Source: JAWXBK01 sp040878185
Lineage (GTDB): Bacteria; Pseudomonadota; Alphaproteobacteria; Dongiales; Dongiaceae
Assembly: GCA_040878185.1 (NCBI GenBank)
Contig: JBBDMS010000051.1
Location: 6,359-70,358, forward strand
Length of the DNA stretch: 64,000 bases
Direction of reading: 5' to 3'
Shown: positions 1-7,327 of the stretch, one piece after another
Position numbering within the stretch: the first letter of the stretch is position 1
Layout: every line of letters begins with the position of its first letter
The notes under the pieces: generated by a model
Databases searched by the model: none
The model's input: the letters and a program-made list of their open reading frames with translations, nothing else
Told to the model about the DNA's origin: nothing
Made by a program: the position numbers and the translations under genes

Positions 1-69
1 GCCGACAGCCACCGCGGTGAAAGCCAGATTGCGGAGCCACTGGCTCAAGCGGCGTGTGCGGTGATCCAT
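1..69 (-). CDS. N-terminus of an exported or membrane protein (partial)
   Basis: Only the first 23 codons lie inside the window. The reading frame begins MDHRTRRLSQWLRN and continues into LAFTAVAVG, that is, a basic start followed by a hydrophobic run, as in a signal peptide or first membrane helix. A strong ribosome binding site, GGGAGG at 75-80 on this strand, sits five bases before the ATG, which supports a real start. It is divergent from the GntR-type regulator at 262, an arrangement common for regulators and the transport proteins they control. The product cannot be named from so little sequence. Confidence 0.6.
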   Translation of the reverse strand, partial: MDHRTRRLSQWLRNLAFTAVAVG

Positions 70-261
70 GTTGTCCTCCCTGATTTCTGTTGCGGCATGT
101 TTACCGCACACCGACGAATGACCTCTGCATAGCGGCCGCCGGATAATGCCGACTCTAGGGTCCAAGTGGGTTTTGTCAATTCAAAGGTCACGTCAGTTTG
201 CATTGCGGCATCGACAGGTGTATTTCTAGGCCGATAAACCCATCACCGCGACGGCGGGACC

Positions 262-1218
262 ATGCTGAGAGGGCCGACCCAGAGGCAGGTGGCGGAACGC
301 GTTGTCGACCACATCGTCGAACAGCGGCTGGCCGAGGGCGCGCGCATCAACGAGCAGGCGCTGGCCCGCGAGCTCGGCGTGTCGCGCACACCGGTCAGGG
401 CCGTGCTTGCGTATCTGGCCGGGCAAGGCGTGCTCAGGCGGCGGCCGCAGGAGGGCTACTTCCTGGTGCGGCGGCTGGGCTCAGTGCGCGAGGCGGGCGT
501 CGATGCCGCCACGGACGGTCCGGATCTCTACGGGCGCATCATGATGGACCTGCTGATCGGGACGATCGTGGGCACGACCAGCCTGAGTGCATTGCTGCGG
601 CGCTACGACGTATCGCGCGGCGACATGATGGCAACGTTGCGCCGTATGACCCGCGAAGGGCTGGTCGAGCCGGCGGCCGGCCATGGCTGGACGTTCCTGC
701 AGTTCCAGGCGAGCACGATCGAGAAGGGCTATCGGCTTCGCCTTCTCCTCGAACCGGCGGTCCTGCTGGAGCCCGACTATCGCTGCGATGAACGCGTGCT
801 GCACGAACTCCAGCGCGACCATATCGAGGCGATTCGTAGTTTGTCGCGCAAGACTCCGTGGGTCGAGCTGTTCGGCATCGATGCCCGATTCCACGAAACG
901 GTGGCCAGAGGCAGCGGCAACGAACTGGTGGTCGAGACGATCCAGAAGCAGAACCGGATCCGCCGGCTTTGCGAGTATCTGGGCTACGAGCGCCTCGATC
1001 GGGTCAAGGCGTCGCTGCAGGAGCATCTTTCTATTCTCGAAAGCCTGCTCGATGGCGATCGTGCCTGGGCGGCGGCGCAACTTCGCCGCCATCTCGAGAA
1101 GTCGCTTAAACAGAGCCTCACGCATTACCCGCGCGACATCGCAGCCCTGCGTTCGGGCGCAAGGCGGCTCGACGGCATGGCGATCGACACGCCCGGGCAC
1201 AAGGCAGCACAGCGATAA
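262..1218 (+). CDS. GntR/FadR-type regulator with two winged helices and FCD domain
   Basis: Cytoplasmic transcription regulator of 318 residues. Residues about 6-72 form a GntR winged helix (INEQALARELGVSRTPVRAVL). Residues about 92-165 look like a second winged helix (SALLRRYDVSRGDMMATLRRM, then EGLVEPAAGHGWTF), so the protein is longer than the usual 220-250 residues. Residues about 170-295 are an all-helical FCD-type effector domain; Asp and His in DARFHE and later His in QEHLSIL and RRHLEKS match the FCD metal or ligand site. It is followed after 56 bases by an enoyl-CoA hydratase-like gene and then a gamma-glutamyltransferase, and is divergent from an exported protein. It probably controls one or both; the effector is unknown. 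FCD regulators usually sense small organic acids. Confidence 0.88.
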   Translation: MLRGPTQRQVAERVVDHIVEQRLAEGARINEQALARELGVSRTPVRAVLAYLAGQGVLRRRPQEGYFLVRRLGSVREAGVDAATDGPDLYGRIMMDLLIGTIVGTTSLSALLRRYDVSRGDMMATLRRMTREGLVEPAAGHGWTFLQFQASTIEKGYRLRLLLEPAVLLEPDYRCDERVLHELQRDHIEAIRSLSRKTPWVELFGIDARFHETVARGSGNELVVETIQKQNRIRRLCEYLGYERLDRVKASLQEHLSILESLLDGDRAWAAAQLRRHLEKSLKQSLTHYPRDIAALRSGARRLDGMAIDTPGHKAAQR

Positions 1219-1274
1219 GGCTGGCCGGCGCCGGAGCCGCTCGCTAGCATCGCGCCAGCCTCCGGGATGCCGCC

Positions 1275-2054
1275 ATGACCTCACTGCCGGTTCTGACCGA
1301 TCGCGACGGTGCCGTCGCCCGCGTGACGCTCAATCGCCCCGAGCGGCGCAATGCGCTCGACCGCGGGATGTGGCAAGCGCTCGAAGCGGCGATCGGCGAT
1401 CTCTCGGCCGATGACGGCGTGCGCTGCGTTCTCGTGACGGGGGCAGGCGATTCATTCGGCGCCGGTGCTGATTTGGCCGAGTTCGAGCGCGAACGCTGGA
1501 CGCCGGACCAGGCGGAAGCTTATGGCCGCATGATGGTCGCGACCCTCGATGCGATCCTCGAGTGCCCGCATCCGACGATCGCCGCGATCCGCGGCGCCTG
1601 CATGGGCGGCGGGCTCGAGATTGCGGTCTGCTGCGATCTGCGCATCGCCGCCGCTTCGGCAAAGTTCGGCGCGCCGATTCAGAAGATCGGTGTCGTCATG
1701 CCATGGCCCGAGCTTGCGATGTTCGTCGAGCTGATTGGTCGTGCGGCAACGCTCGAGATGCTGCTCGAAGGGCGGGTCTGGTCGGCGGACGAGGCGATGG
1801 CGAAGGGGGTGGTCACGCGAACAGTTGCCGATACCGCGTTCGACGACGAAATCGCGCAGGCGGTTGCGCGCGTCGCCTCCGGAGCGCCTTTGTCGCATCG
1901 CCTGCATAAGCGCATGGTGCGACGGCTCGGCGATCCTCGGCCGCTCGATCCTGCGGAATTCCGCGAAGCGTACGATGCGGTATCGTCCGACGATTATCGC
2001 GAGGGCATCCGGGCCTTCCTCGAAAAGCGCAAACCGGGTTTTCATGGCCGGTAG
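1275..2054 (+). CDS. Enoyl-CoA hydratase/isomerase family protein
   Basis: Crotonase-fold enzyme of 259 residues, normal length for the family. The oxyanion-hole segments are visible: GAGADLAEF at about residues 61-69 and IRGACMGGGLEIAVCCDLRI at about 102-121. The glutamate of the GGGxE motif, equivalent to the first catalytic Glu of hydratases, is present, but the second one (normally in G-x-P-E) is replaced in GAPIQKIG by Ile. It may therefore be an isomerase, decarboxylase or other crotonase variant rather than a true hydratase. The gene lies between a GntR regulator and a gamma-glutamyltransferase, 27 bases before the latter, so the three are likely one operon. Its substrate is presumably an acyl-CoA; which one cannot be told. 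Confidence 0.85.
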   Translation: MTSLPVLTDRDGAVARVTLNRPERRNALDRGMWQALEAAIGDLSADDGVRCVLVTGAGDSFGAGADLAEFERERWTPDQAEAYGRMMVATLDAILECPHPTIAAIRGACMGGGLEIAVCCDLRIAAASAKFGAPIQKIGVVMPWPELAMFVELIGRAATLEMLLEGRVWSADEAMAKGVVTRTVADTAFDDEIAQAVARVASGAPLSHRLHKRMVRRLGDPRPLDPAEFREAYDAVSSDDYREGIRAFLEKRKPGFHGR

Positions 2055-2081
2055 CGCGGGCGGGATAAAGGGAACGACCTC

Positions 2082-3692
2082 ATGACCGGAGCAATGATCT
2101 GCGCGCCGCAACCCGAGGCGGTCGAAGCCGGCGCACGCGTGCTGATGGCGGGCGGCAACGCGATCGACGCGGCGATCGCCTGCGCCTTTGTACAGGGCGT
2201 GGTCGATCCGCTGATGTGCGGCATCGCCGGGTTCGGCAGCTGCCAGGTCTATATGCCGGCCGAGAAGGTTCATGCCTTCGTCGATTTTCACGGCCGCGTA
2301 CCCGCCGCTGCGACGCCGGACATGTGGGCGCATCTGGTCGAAGGTGAAACGCGCGACGGATTCGGGTTCGTCGTCAAAGGCGCGGTCAACGATGTCGGCT
2401 ATCAGTCGATCACCACGCCGGGCAGCCTCGCCGGTTACAGCGAAGCGCATACGCACTATGGCCGCCTGCCGTGGAAAGATGTGGTTGCCCCGGCGATCGC
2501 GCAAGCCTCGAACGGCTTTCAGGTTTCGCCCGACGTCTATCATTACTGGACGTCGCTCGACGAGCCGGGCCGCGTCTCGGTGCTCGACCGGCTGCGTTTC
2601 ACCGCGCCGTCGCGGGCCATCTACACGCAGGAAGACGGCGCGCCGAAGCCGATCGGCACGCTGGTGAAAAATTCCGACATGGCGCGCACCTTGAGCCGCA
2701 TCGCGGCGGAGGGCGCCGAGGTTTTCTATCGGGGCGCCATTGCCGAGGCGATCGCGGCCGACATGCGGGCGCATGGCGGGCTGCTGTCGCTTCAGGATCT
2801 GCACGATTATCGCAACATGCCGGCGGCCCCTTTGCACGGCAGTTATCGCGGCTTCGACATCTTCACCAACCGGCCGCCGGGCGGCGGCATCATGCTGATC
2901 GAGATGCTTAACATTCTGGAGGGCTTCGATCTCGCATCGCTCGGTCATAACTCCGCTGACTATATCCGCATCGTCGCCGAGGCGATGAAACGCGCGACCG
3001 CTGACAAGGATGCCCATGTCGGCGATCCGTTGTTCGTCGACGTGCCGGTCGAACGTCTTACGGACAAGGACTATGCGGCCGAACAGGCAGAGCAGATCCG
3101 CGCCGGCCGCAAGGCGAGCGTGACGCGGCTGGGCCAGAGCGAAAGCCCCGTCACCACGCATATCTCGGTGATCGACGGTGACGGCAACATCGTCTCGATG
3201 ACGCATTCGCTCGGCATGATGTCCGGCGTCGTCACCGAAGGGCTCGGGTTCATGTACAACGGCTGCATGGGCGTGTTCGATCCGCGCCCGGGCCGGCCCG
3301 GTTCGATCGCCCCGGGCAAGGCTCGCTTCAGCTCGATCTGCCCGACGATCGTCTTCCGCGACGGCAAACCGGTATTGATCCTCGGTGCGCCGGGCGGCAC
3401 GCACATCGCGATGGGCGTGCTGCAGGTGATGCTGAACGTGCTTGACTTCGACATGCCGGTGCTCGATGCGGTGATCGCACCGCGCTTTTGCGCAACGAGC
3501 GACACGATCGACATCACGGCGCGGATCCCGACCTATGTGTCGGACAGACTGATCGAGGCCGGTTATCCAATCTGGCGCAGCCCGATGAGCTACGACATCG
3601 CCGGCGTGCACGCGATCCGCATCGCCGTGGACGGCACGCCCAGCGGTGCTGCCGATCCCGCCTATGGAGGCGGGATGGCGCTCGCCGTGTAG
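2082..3692 (+). CDS. Gamma-glutamyltransferase family protein (cytoplasmic form)
   Basis: Ntn-hydrolase of the gamma-glutamyltranspeptidase family, 536 residues. These proteins cleave themselves before a Thr that becomes the nucleophile; here the site is PVTTHISVID at about residue 350. The glycine-rich oxyanion segment GAPGGTHI at about 430 is also present, as is the N-terminal AGGNAIDAAIA signature (about 23-33). No signal peptide is seen, so unlike the classical periplasmic enzyme it should stay in the cytoplasm; such forms act as gamma-glutamyl or acylamide hydrolases in catabolism. It follows an enoyl-CoA hydratase-like gene by 27 bases in a GntR-led operon. The likely role is hydrolysis of an amide or gamma-glutamyl intermediate; the true substrate is unknown. 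Confidence 0.88.
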   Translation: MTGAMICAPQPEAVEAGARVLMAGGNAIDAAIACAFVQGVVDPLMCGIAGFGSCQVYMPAEKVHAFVDFHGRVPAAATPDMWAHLVEGETRDGFGFVVKGAVNDVGYQSITTPGSLAGYSEAHTHYGRLPWKDVVAPAIAQASNGFQVSPDVYHYWTSLDEPGRVSVLDRLRFTAPSRAIYTQEDGAPKPIGTLVKNSDMARTLSRIAAEGAEVFYRGAIAEAIAADMRAHGGLLSLQDLHDYRNMPAAPLHGSYRGFDIFTNRPPGGGIMLIEMLNILEGFDLASLGHNSADYIRIVAEAMKRATADKDAHVGDPLFVDVPVERLTDKDYAAEQAEQIRAGRKASVTRLGQSESPVTTHISVIDGDGNIVSMTHSLGMMSGVVTEGLGFMYNGCMGVFDPRPGRPGSIAPGKARFSSICPTIVFRDGKPVLILGAPGGTHIAMGVLQVMLNVLDFDMPVLDAVIAPRFCATSDTIDITARIPTYVSDRLIEAGYPIWRSPMSYDIAGVHAIRIAVDGTPSGAADPAYGGGMALAV

Positions 3693-3698
3693 GGTTGC

Positions 3699-4184
3699 TT
3701 ACTCGTCGATTTCGGATACCCGATCGATCCGGCACTGGTAGCAATTATACGAACCGGACCGCACGTGCAGGTAGGCGATGTTGCTCCTGCCCAACAGGTT
3801 CTCGGCGTGCTCGTCCATTTCAGACGGGGCGGCGATGGCGCCGCTGCCATAGACGATGCGGTGGTCAGGGCCGTAGCCGCGAATCATATAGGCGCGCCGC
3901 TGGAGAAACATCGCCGGCATGCCGGCTGCGGCTTCGTGGCGAGGGCAGGAATCGGCATGAAGAAATATCGGGCCGAGTTCGGCGTAAGGCTGCGCCGTGG
4001 GGAATGGGCGGTGTGCGAGCACCAGCATCGGCGCGCCAGCCTCGATATCCTTAAGGCAGTGGCGACACGGATTGCCGTTGCCATCGGAAACGTGGCGCTC
4101 TGGCGCCTGGCCATTGGCATCGGGTGTGCCGGCCTGCAGCGCGCGAACGAGATCGGTGCGCAAGGCTTGGTAGCGAACAGACAT
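3699..4184 (-). CDS. DUF1203 family protein
   Basis: Protein of 161 residues without signal peptide or membrane segment. The order of conserved blocks fits DUF1203: an N-terminal RYQALRTDLVRAL, a C-x2-C pair in NPCRHCLKDIEAG (about 38-50), the segment MLVLAHRPF, the GPIFLHADSCPRH block, an AYMIRGYG block and a C-terminal IAYLHVRSGSYNCYQCRIDR. The family is small, cysteine- and histidine-containing and of unknown function. The gene is convergent with the gamma-glutamyltransferase (7 bases between stops), so no operon link is implied. The assignment is to the family only, from the recalled pattern of these proteins. Confidence 0.75.
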   Translation of the reverse strand: MSVRYQALRTDLVRALQAGTPDANGQAPERHVSDGNGNPCRHCLKDIEAGAPMLVLAHRPFPTAQPYAELGPIFLHADSCPRHEAAAGMPAMFLQRRAYMIRGYGPDHRIVYGSGAIAAPSEMDEHAENLLGRSNIAYLHVRSGSYNCYQCRIDRVSEIDE

Positions 4185-4282
4185 GGTCGGGCTCCTATCG
4201 AAAATTTATGGCGACAGGAAACCTCATGTGCCGCGAGGTCGCTATCCGATCCTTGCGCCGCGGCGATATTCAGATCGGATCG

Positions 4283-4700
4283 TTATTGCATCGGCTGCCA
4301 GTGCGCGCGAACCTCGCCGTCGTCGACGTTCTTGTAGACACCGTGCTCGAGATAGATCGCCCGGCACGCGCCGCTGCCGAGATCGGGATAGTCGAAGCAG
4401 GCCTGCTCGGCCTCGGTTGCGCCAGTTGCCGGACCATTGCCATTTGCTGCTGCCCTCGACCGGGCCGCCGACCCCGACGATGTTGCCGTCCGCCATGTAA
4501 TGCTCGGTGAAATAGAACCAGTCGCTGCCGTCGAATGCCCAGCCTTGGACCTTCACGTCGGTCAGCGCCGTGGCGAGATCGTCGCCGGTCAACAGGATGG
4601 CGTCTGGACCGAGCTCTTTCTCGCCATCCGCCAGTGCGGGCGCGCCGGCAGCGGCCATGGCCAGCAGCATCGCCGCGCCGAACATGACCTGTTTCCTCAT
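4283..4700 (-). pseudogene. Exported hypothetical protein broken by a +1 frameshift
   Basis: The gene starts at an ATG preceded by GGAG, and codes a clear signal peptide (MRKQVMFGAAMLLAMAAAGA with cleavage near ALADG). The frame runs to GGPVEGSSKW at about residue 85; there one extra base, near 4437-4444, throws it out. Reading on in the shifted frame gives NGPATGATEAEQACFDYPDL, then ACRAIYLEHGVYKNV and a natural stop at 4283. The span of 418 bases is exactly 139 codons plus one base. Both halves have composition and codon use of a real secreted protein with two cysteines in the second half. It is either a recent pseudogene or a sequencing error. No family is recognised. Convergent to the DUF1203 gene's upstream end. 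Confidence 0.75.
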
Positions 4701-4847
4701 GGAGGGGTCTCCGGGTTGGGGCGACAGGCGTGAATTCTTGCCCGAAACGGGGTGGCGGCGAAAGTCAGGCAACGATAGCGGTCGACCGCGTTCTCTCGAT
4801 CGGCAGGGTCCGTGATATAAGGGCACCGGGCCTTGAGGAATTTTCTG

Positions 4848-6722
4848 ATGGCGCGAAGCACGGTGATCGTGGCCCCGCGGGAGCGGTTCTCCTCGGTCGT
4901 GGAATCCCTCGAATCGCTGTTCGCGACGGTGCCGGCGACGGTGCCGGTCGTCGTCGTCGAAGGCTGTTCGCCCGCACCCGTGCGGGCGGCGCTAACGGCG
5001 CTGCAGGCCCGGCGTCCCTTCGATCTCGTATCGCTCGACTGGTATGTAACGCCGCACGAAGCGCGCAACATCGCCTTCGAGCGTGTCGAAACCGAGTTCG
5101 TGGTCTTCGCCGACAACGACATGATCTACGAACCGAACTGGCTCGATCATCTCGAAGCCAATGCCGATCGCAACCGGGCGGATGCGGTGGCGCCGCTGAT
5201 CTGCATCGGCCCGCCCATGGCAACCAAGGCGCATCATGCCGGCGGCACGCTGATCGTCGAAGACGGCAAGAAGCGGCCGCAGATTTCCGAAAAACACCGG
5301 CACATGAACGATCCGATCGAAAGTGTTACGGCGGCGACCGCGCCCGAAACGAACGAGGTCACCGAGTTTCATTGTTTTCTCGCGCGCACCGAATTCGTGC
5401 GCGGGCTCGGGCCGCTCGACGAACGGCTGATCACGCGCGAGCAGATGGATTTCGCGCTGCGCACCGCGCTGGCCGGTGGGAAGATCACCTTCGAGCGCCA
5501 GGCGATCGTCACCTACGCCGCCAAGACTGCGGTCGATCTCGAGGATCTGCCCTATTATCTGTTTCGCTGGTCGCACCGGCTCGCGGCGCAGTCGGTGCGC
5601 GCGTTCCAGCAAGTCTGGGGCGTCGAACTCGACGAGCACAATATTCTGCGGCTGTGGATCGAGCGGCATCGGCTGCGTGCAATGATGAGCGCATTTCCCA
5701 AGGAGCTGAAGAAACTCGGCAAGGACGAGTTCGAGGCGAGCTTCGCACCGAAGATCGAACAGGCATTGACCGATGCGGCCTTCGCGACCCGCGACAAAGC
5801 GCGCAAGCTGCGTGTACCGCCGCCGCCGAATCCAACCGCGATCGTGGCCTATCTCGCGACCAAGCGTCAGGCACCGGCCTCGGGCGTTGTGCCGACGGCG
5901 GTGACAAACCCGGTGCGCGTGCCGCAGGCGGGCGATGCGCTTCGCATCCTGCCGAACCCGGAATGGCGCGAGCGCCCGATGCTGGTCGCCGGCATGGCGA
6001 CCATGCCCAGCCGCCAGGCGACCGTGCGGGTTGCGATGGCGTCCATTCTTTCCCAGGTCGACCGGCTGTTCCTGTTTCTCGACCGGTTCGAGGGCGAAGT
6101 CGATATCCGCCATCCCAAGATCGTGGTGCTGCGCTCGCAGGAATTCGGCGATCTGCGCGCCAACGGCAAGCTGCTCGGCCTCACCATGTGCAGCGGTCCG
6201 ACGCGCTATTTCACGGTCGACGACGATATCCGATATCCCCCGGACTATGTCACGCGCATGAATGCCCAGCTCGATGCCCTGCCGCGCGAGACGGTCCTCG
6301 GCGTGCATGGCAGTCGGCTCCGGCCGCCCGTGCGCTCCTATCGCGACGATCGGGAATCGCTGCATCGGTCGATGCTGCGTGCGGAGCACGAGCCGGTCGA
6401 CGTGATCGGCACCGACAGCGCGGCCTTCGACATGCGGGCACTCAATTTCGATGTGCGACGCTGGGACAGCGTCAACATGGTCGATCTCAATTTCGCGATC
6501 GAATGCGCGAAGCGGGGTCTGCAGCGCCTTCTGGCGACGCGCAAGCGCTACTGGGTCGAGGCGCTGTCGGAAAACCAGCCCGACAGCATCTATGCAAAAC
6601 TGAAGCAGGATGATTCGCACCAGACCGTCCTCGCCAACGCATTGCTCAAACTCGGACCGCCCGCGGCAACGCTGCCGAGAGTTGACGGCGAACGCAGCGA
6701 CGATGCGGCCGTGGCGTCATAG
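4848..6722 (+). CDS. Protein with two glycosyltransferase-like (GT-A) domains
   Basis: Predicted 624-residue soluble protein. The N-terminal half resembles a family-2 glycosyltransferase, with VIVAPRERF at the start and an acidic DND at about 89-91 in the position of the metal-binding DxD. The segment TEFHCFLARTEF followed by DERLITREQMDFALR resembles the acceptor-side GT2 signature. A Pro-rich linker at about 320-360 leads to a second alpha/beta domain starting LVAGMATMPSRQATV, with YFTVDDDIRYPPDY (DDD at about 458-460). The ATG at 4848 is preferred over an upstream TTG because GAGGAA lies seven bases before it. It stands alone and is followed by a carbonic-anhydrase-like gene 35 bases on. 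Acceptor and donor are unknown; it may decorate a surface glycan. Confidence 0.75.
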   Translation: MARSTVIVAPRERFSSVVESLESLFATVPATVPVVVVEGCSPAPVRAALTALQARRPFDLVSLDWYVTPHEARNIAFERVETEFVVFADNDMIYEPNWLDHLEANADRNRADAVAPLICIGPPMATKAHHAGGTLIVEDGKKRPQISEKHRHMNDPIESVTAATAPETNEVTEFHCFLARTEFVRGLGPLDERLITREQMDFALRTALAGGKITFERQAIVTYAAKTAVDLEDLPYYLFRWSHRLAAQSVRAFQQVWGVELDEHNILRLWIERHRLRAMMSAFPKELKKLGKDEFEASFAPKIEQALTDAAFATRDKARKLRVPPPPNPTAIVAYLATKRQAPASGVVPTAVTNPVRVPQAGDALRILPNPEWRERPMLVAGMATMPSRQATVRVAMASILSQVDRLFLFLDRFEGEVDIRHPKIVVLRSQEFGDLRANGKLLGLTMCSGPTRYFTVDDDIRYPPDYVTRMNAQLDALPRETVLGVHGSRLRPPVRSYRDDRESLHRSMLRAEHEPVDVIGTDSAAFDMRALNFDVRRWDSVNMVDLNFAIECAKRGLQRLLATRKRYWVEALSENQPDSIYAKLKQDDSHQTVLANALLKLGPPAATLPRVDGERSDDAAVAS

Positions 6723-6757
6723 CGGCATCATAGAAGCCAAACATAGGGGAGTATCAG

Positions 6758-7321
6758 ATGGCCCATCATTATTCGGGCATGCAGGCCTGCTGCGCAGCGC
6801 CGACCGGTCCGGTCGATCGCCGCCGATTCATGGGCCTGTCGATCGTCGCCGCTGCGACCGGACTGAGCCTCGCCGGGCAGCCGCGGCCGGCCAGCGCCAG
6901 TGGCACTGCCAAGGCCCTGCTGCTCAGCTGCATGGATTATCGCCTGATCGACGATCTGGTGCGATTCATGGACGGACAGGGGCTGCAAAACCAGTACGAT
7001 CACGTCATCCTCGCCGGCGCTTCCCTCGGTGTGGTGAGCGAAGGCTTCAGCGACTGGCACCTGACCTTCTGGCAGCATCTCGACGTTGCGATCGAATTGC
7101 ATCACATCGAGACAGTCATCGTCATCGACCATCGCGATTGCGGTGCCTACCGAATTGCACTCGGTGCCGATCCGGCTCCAAGCCCGGAAAAGGAATACCA
7201 GCAGCACCGCAACATCATGCTTGATTTTGCAATGCAGCTTCGGGAACGTCATCCCACGCTAGGCCTCGAGACGTATCTGATGGCACTCGATGGCAGCGTG
7301 GAGCCCGTTGAGCTGAGTTAG
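6758..7321 (+). CDS. Tat-exported carbonic anhydrase-like protein
   Basis: Protein of 187 residues. The N-terminus has a twin-arginine signal (DRRRFMG at 20-26, then a hydrophobic stretch ending PASASG near 49), so it should fold in the cytoplasm and go to the periplasm. The mature part shows the beta-carbonic-anhydrase zinc site: C58-x-D60-x-R62 in LLSCMDYR, and H125-x2-C128-G in IDHRDCGAYR. All four expected residues are present. At about 140 mature residues it is short for the family, matching the compact carbonic-anhydrase-related proteins seen in many proteobacteria, for which hydratase activity is not generally shown. It is convergent with the binding-protein/membrane-domain fusion that ends at 7328. 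Confidence 0.8.
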   Translation: MAHHYSGMQACCAAPTGPVDRRRFMGLSIVAAATGLSLAGQPRPASASGTAKALLLSCMDYRLIDDLVRFMDGQGLQNQYDHVILAGASLGVVSEGFSDWHLTFWQHLDVAIELHHIETVIVIDHRDCGAYRIALGADPAPSPEKEYQQHRNIMLDFAMQLRERHPTLGLETYLMALDGSVEPVELS

Positions 7322-7327
7322 GTCGCG

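Noticed and set aside
4430..4450. Programmed frameshift in the secreted protein gene
   Set aside because: No slippery heptamer or stimulatory structure is seen at the join; a chance indel or a sequencing error is simpler.
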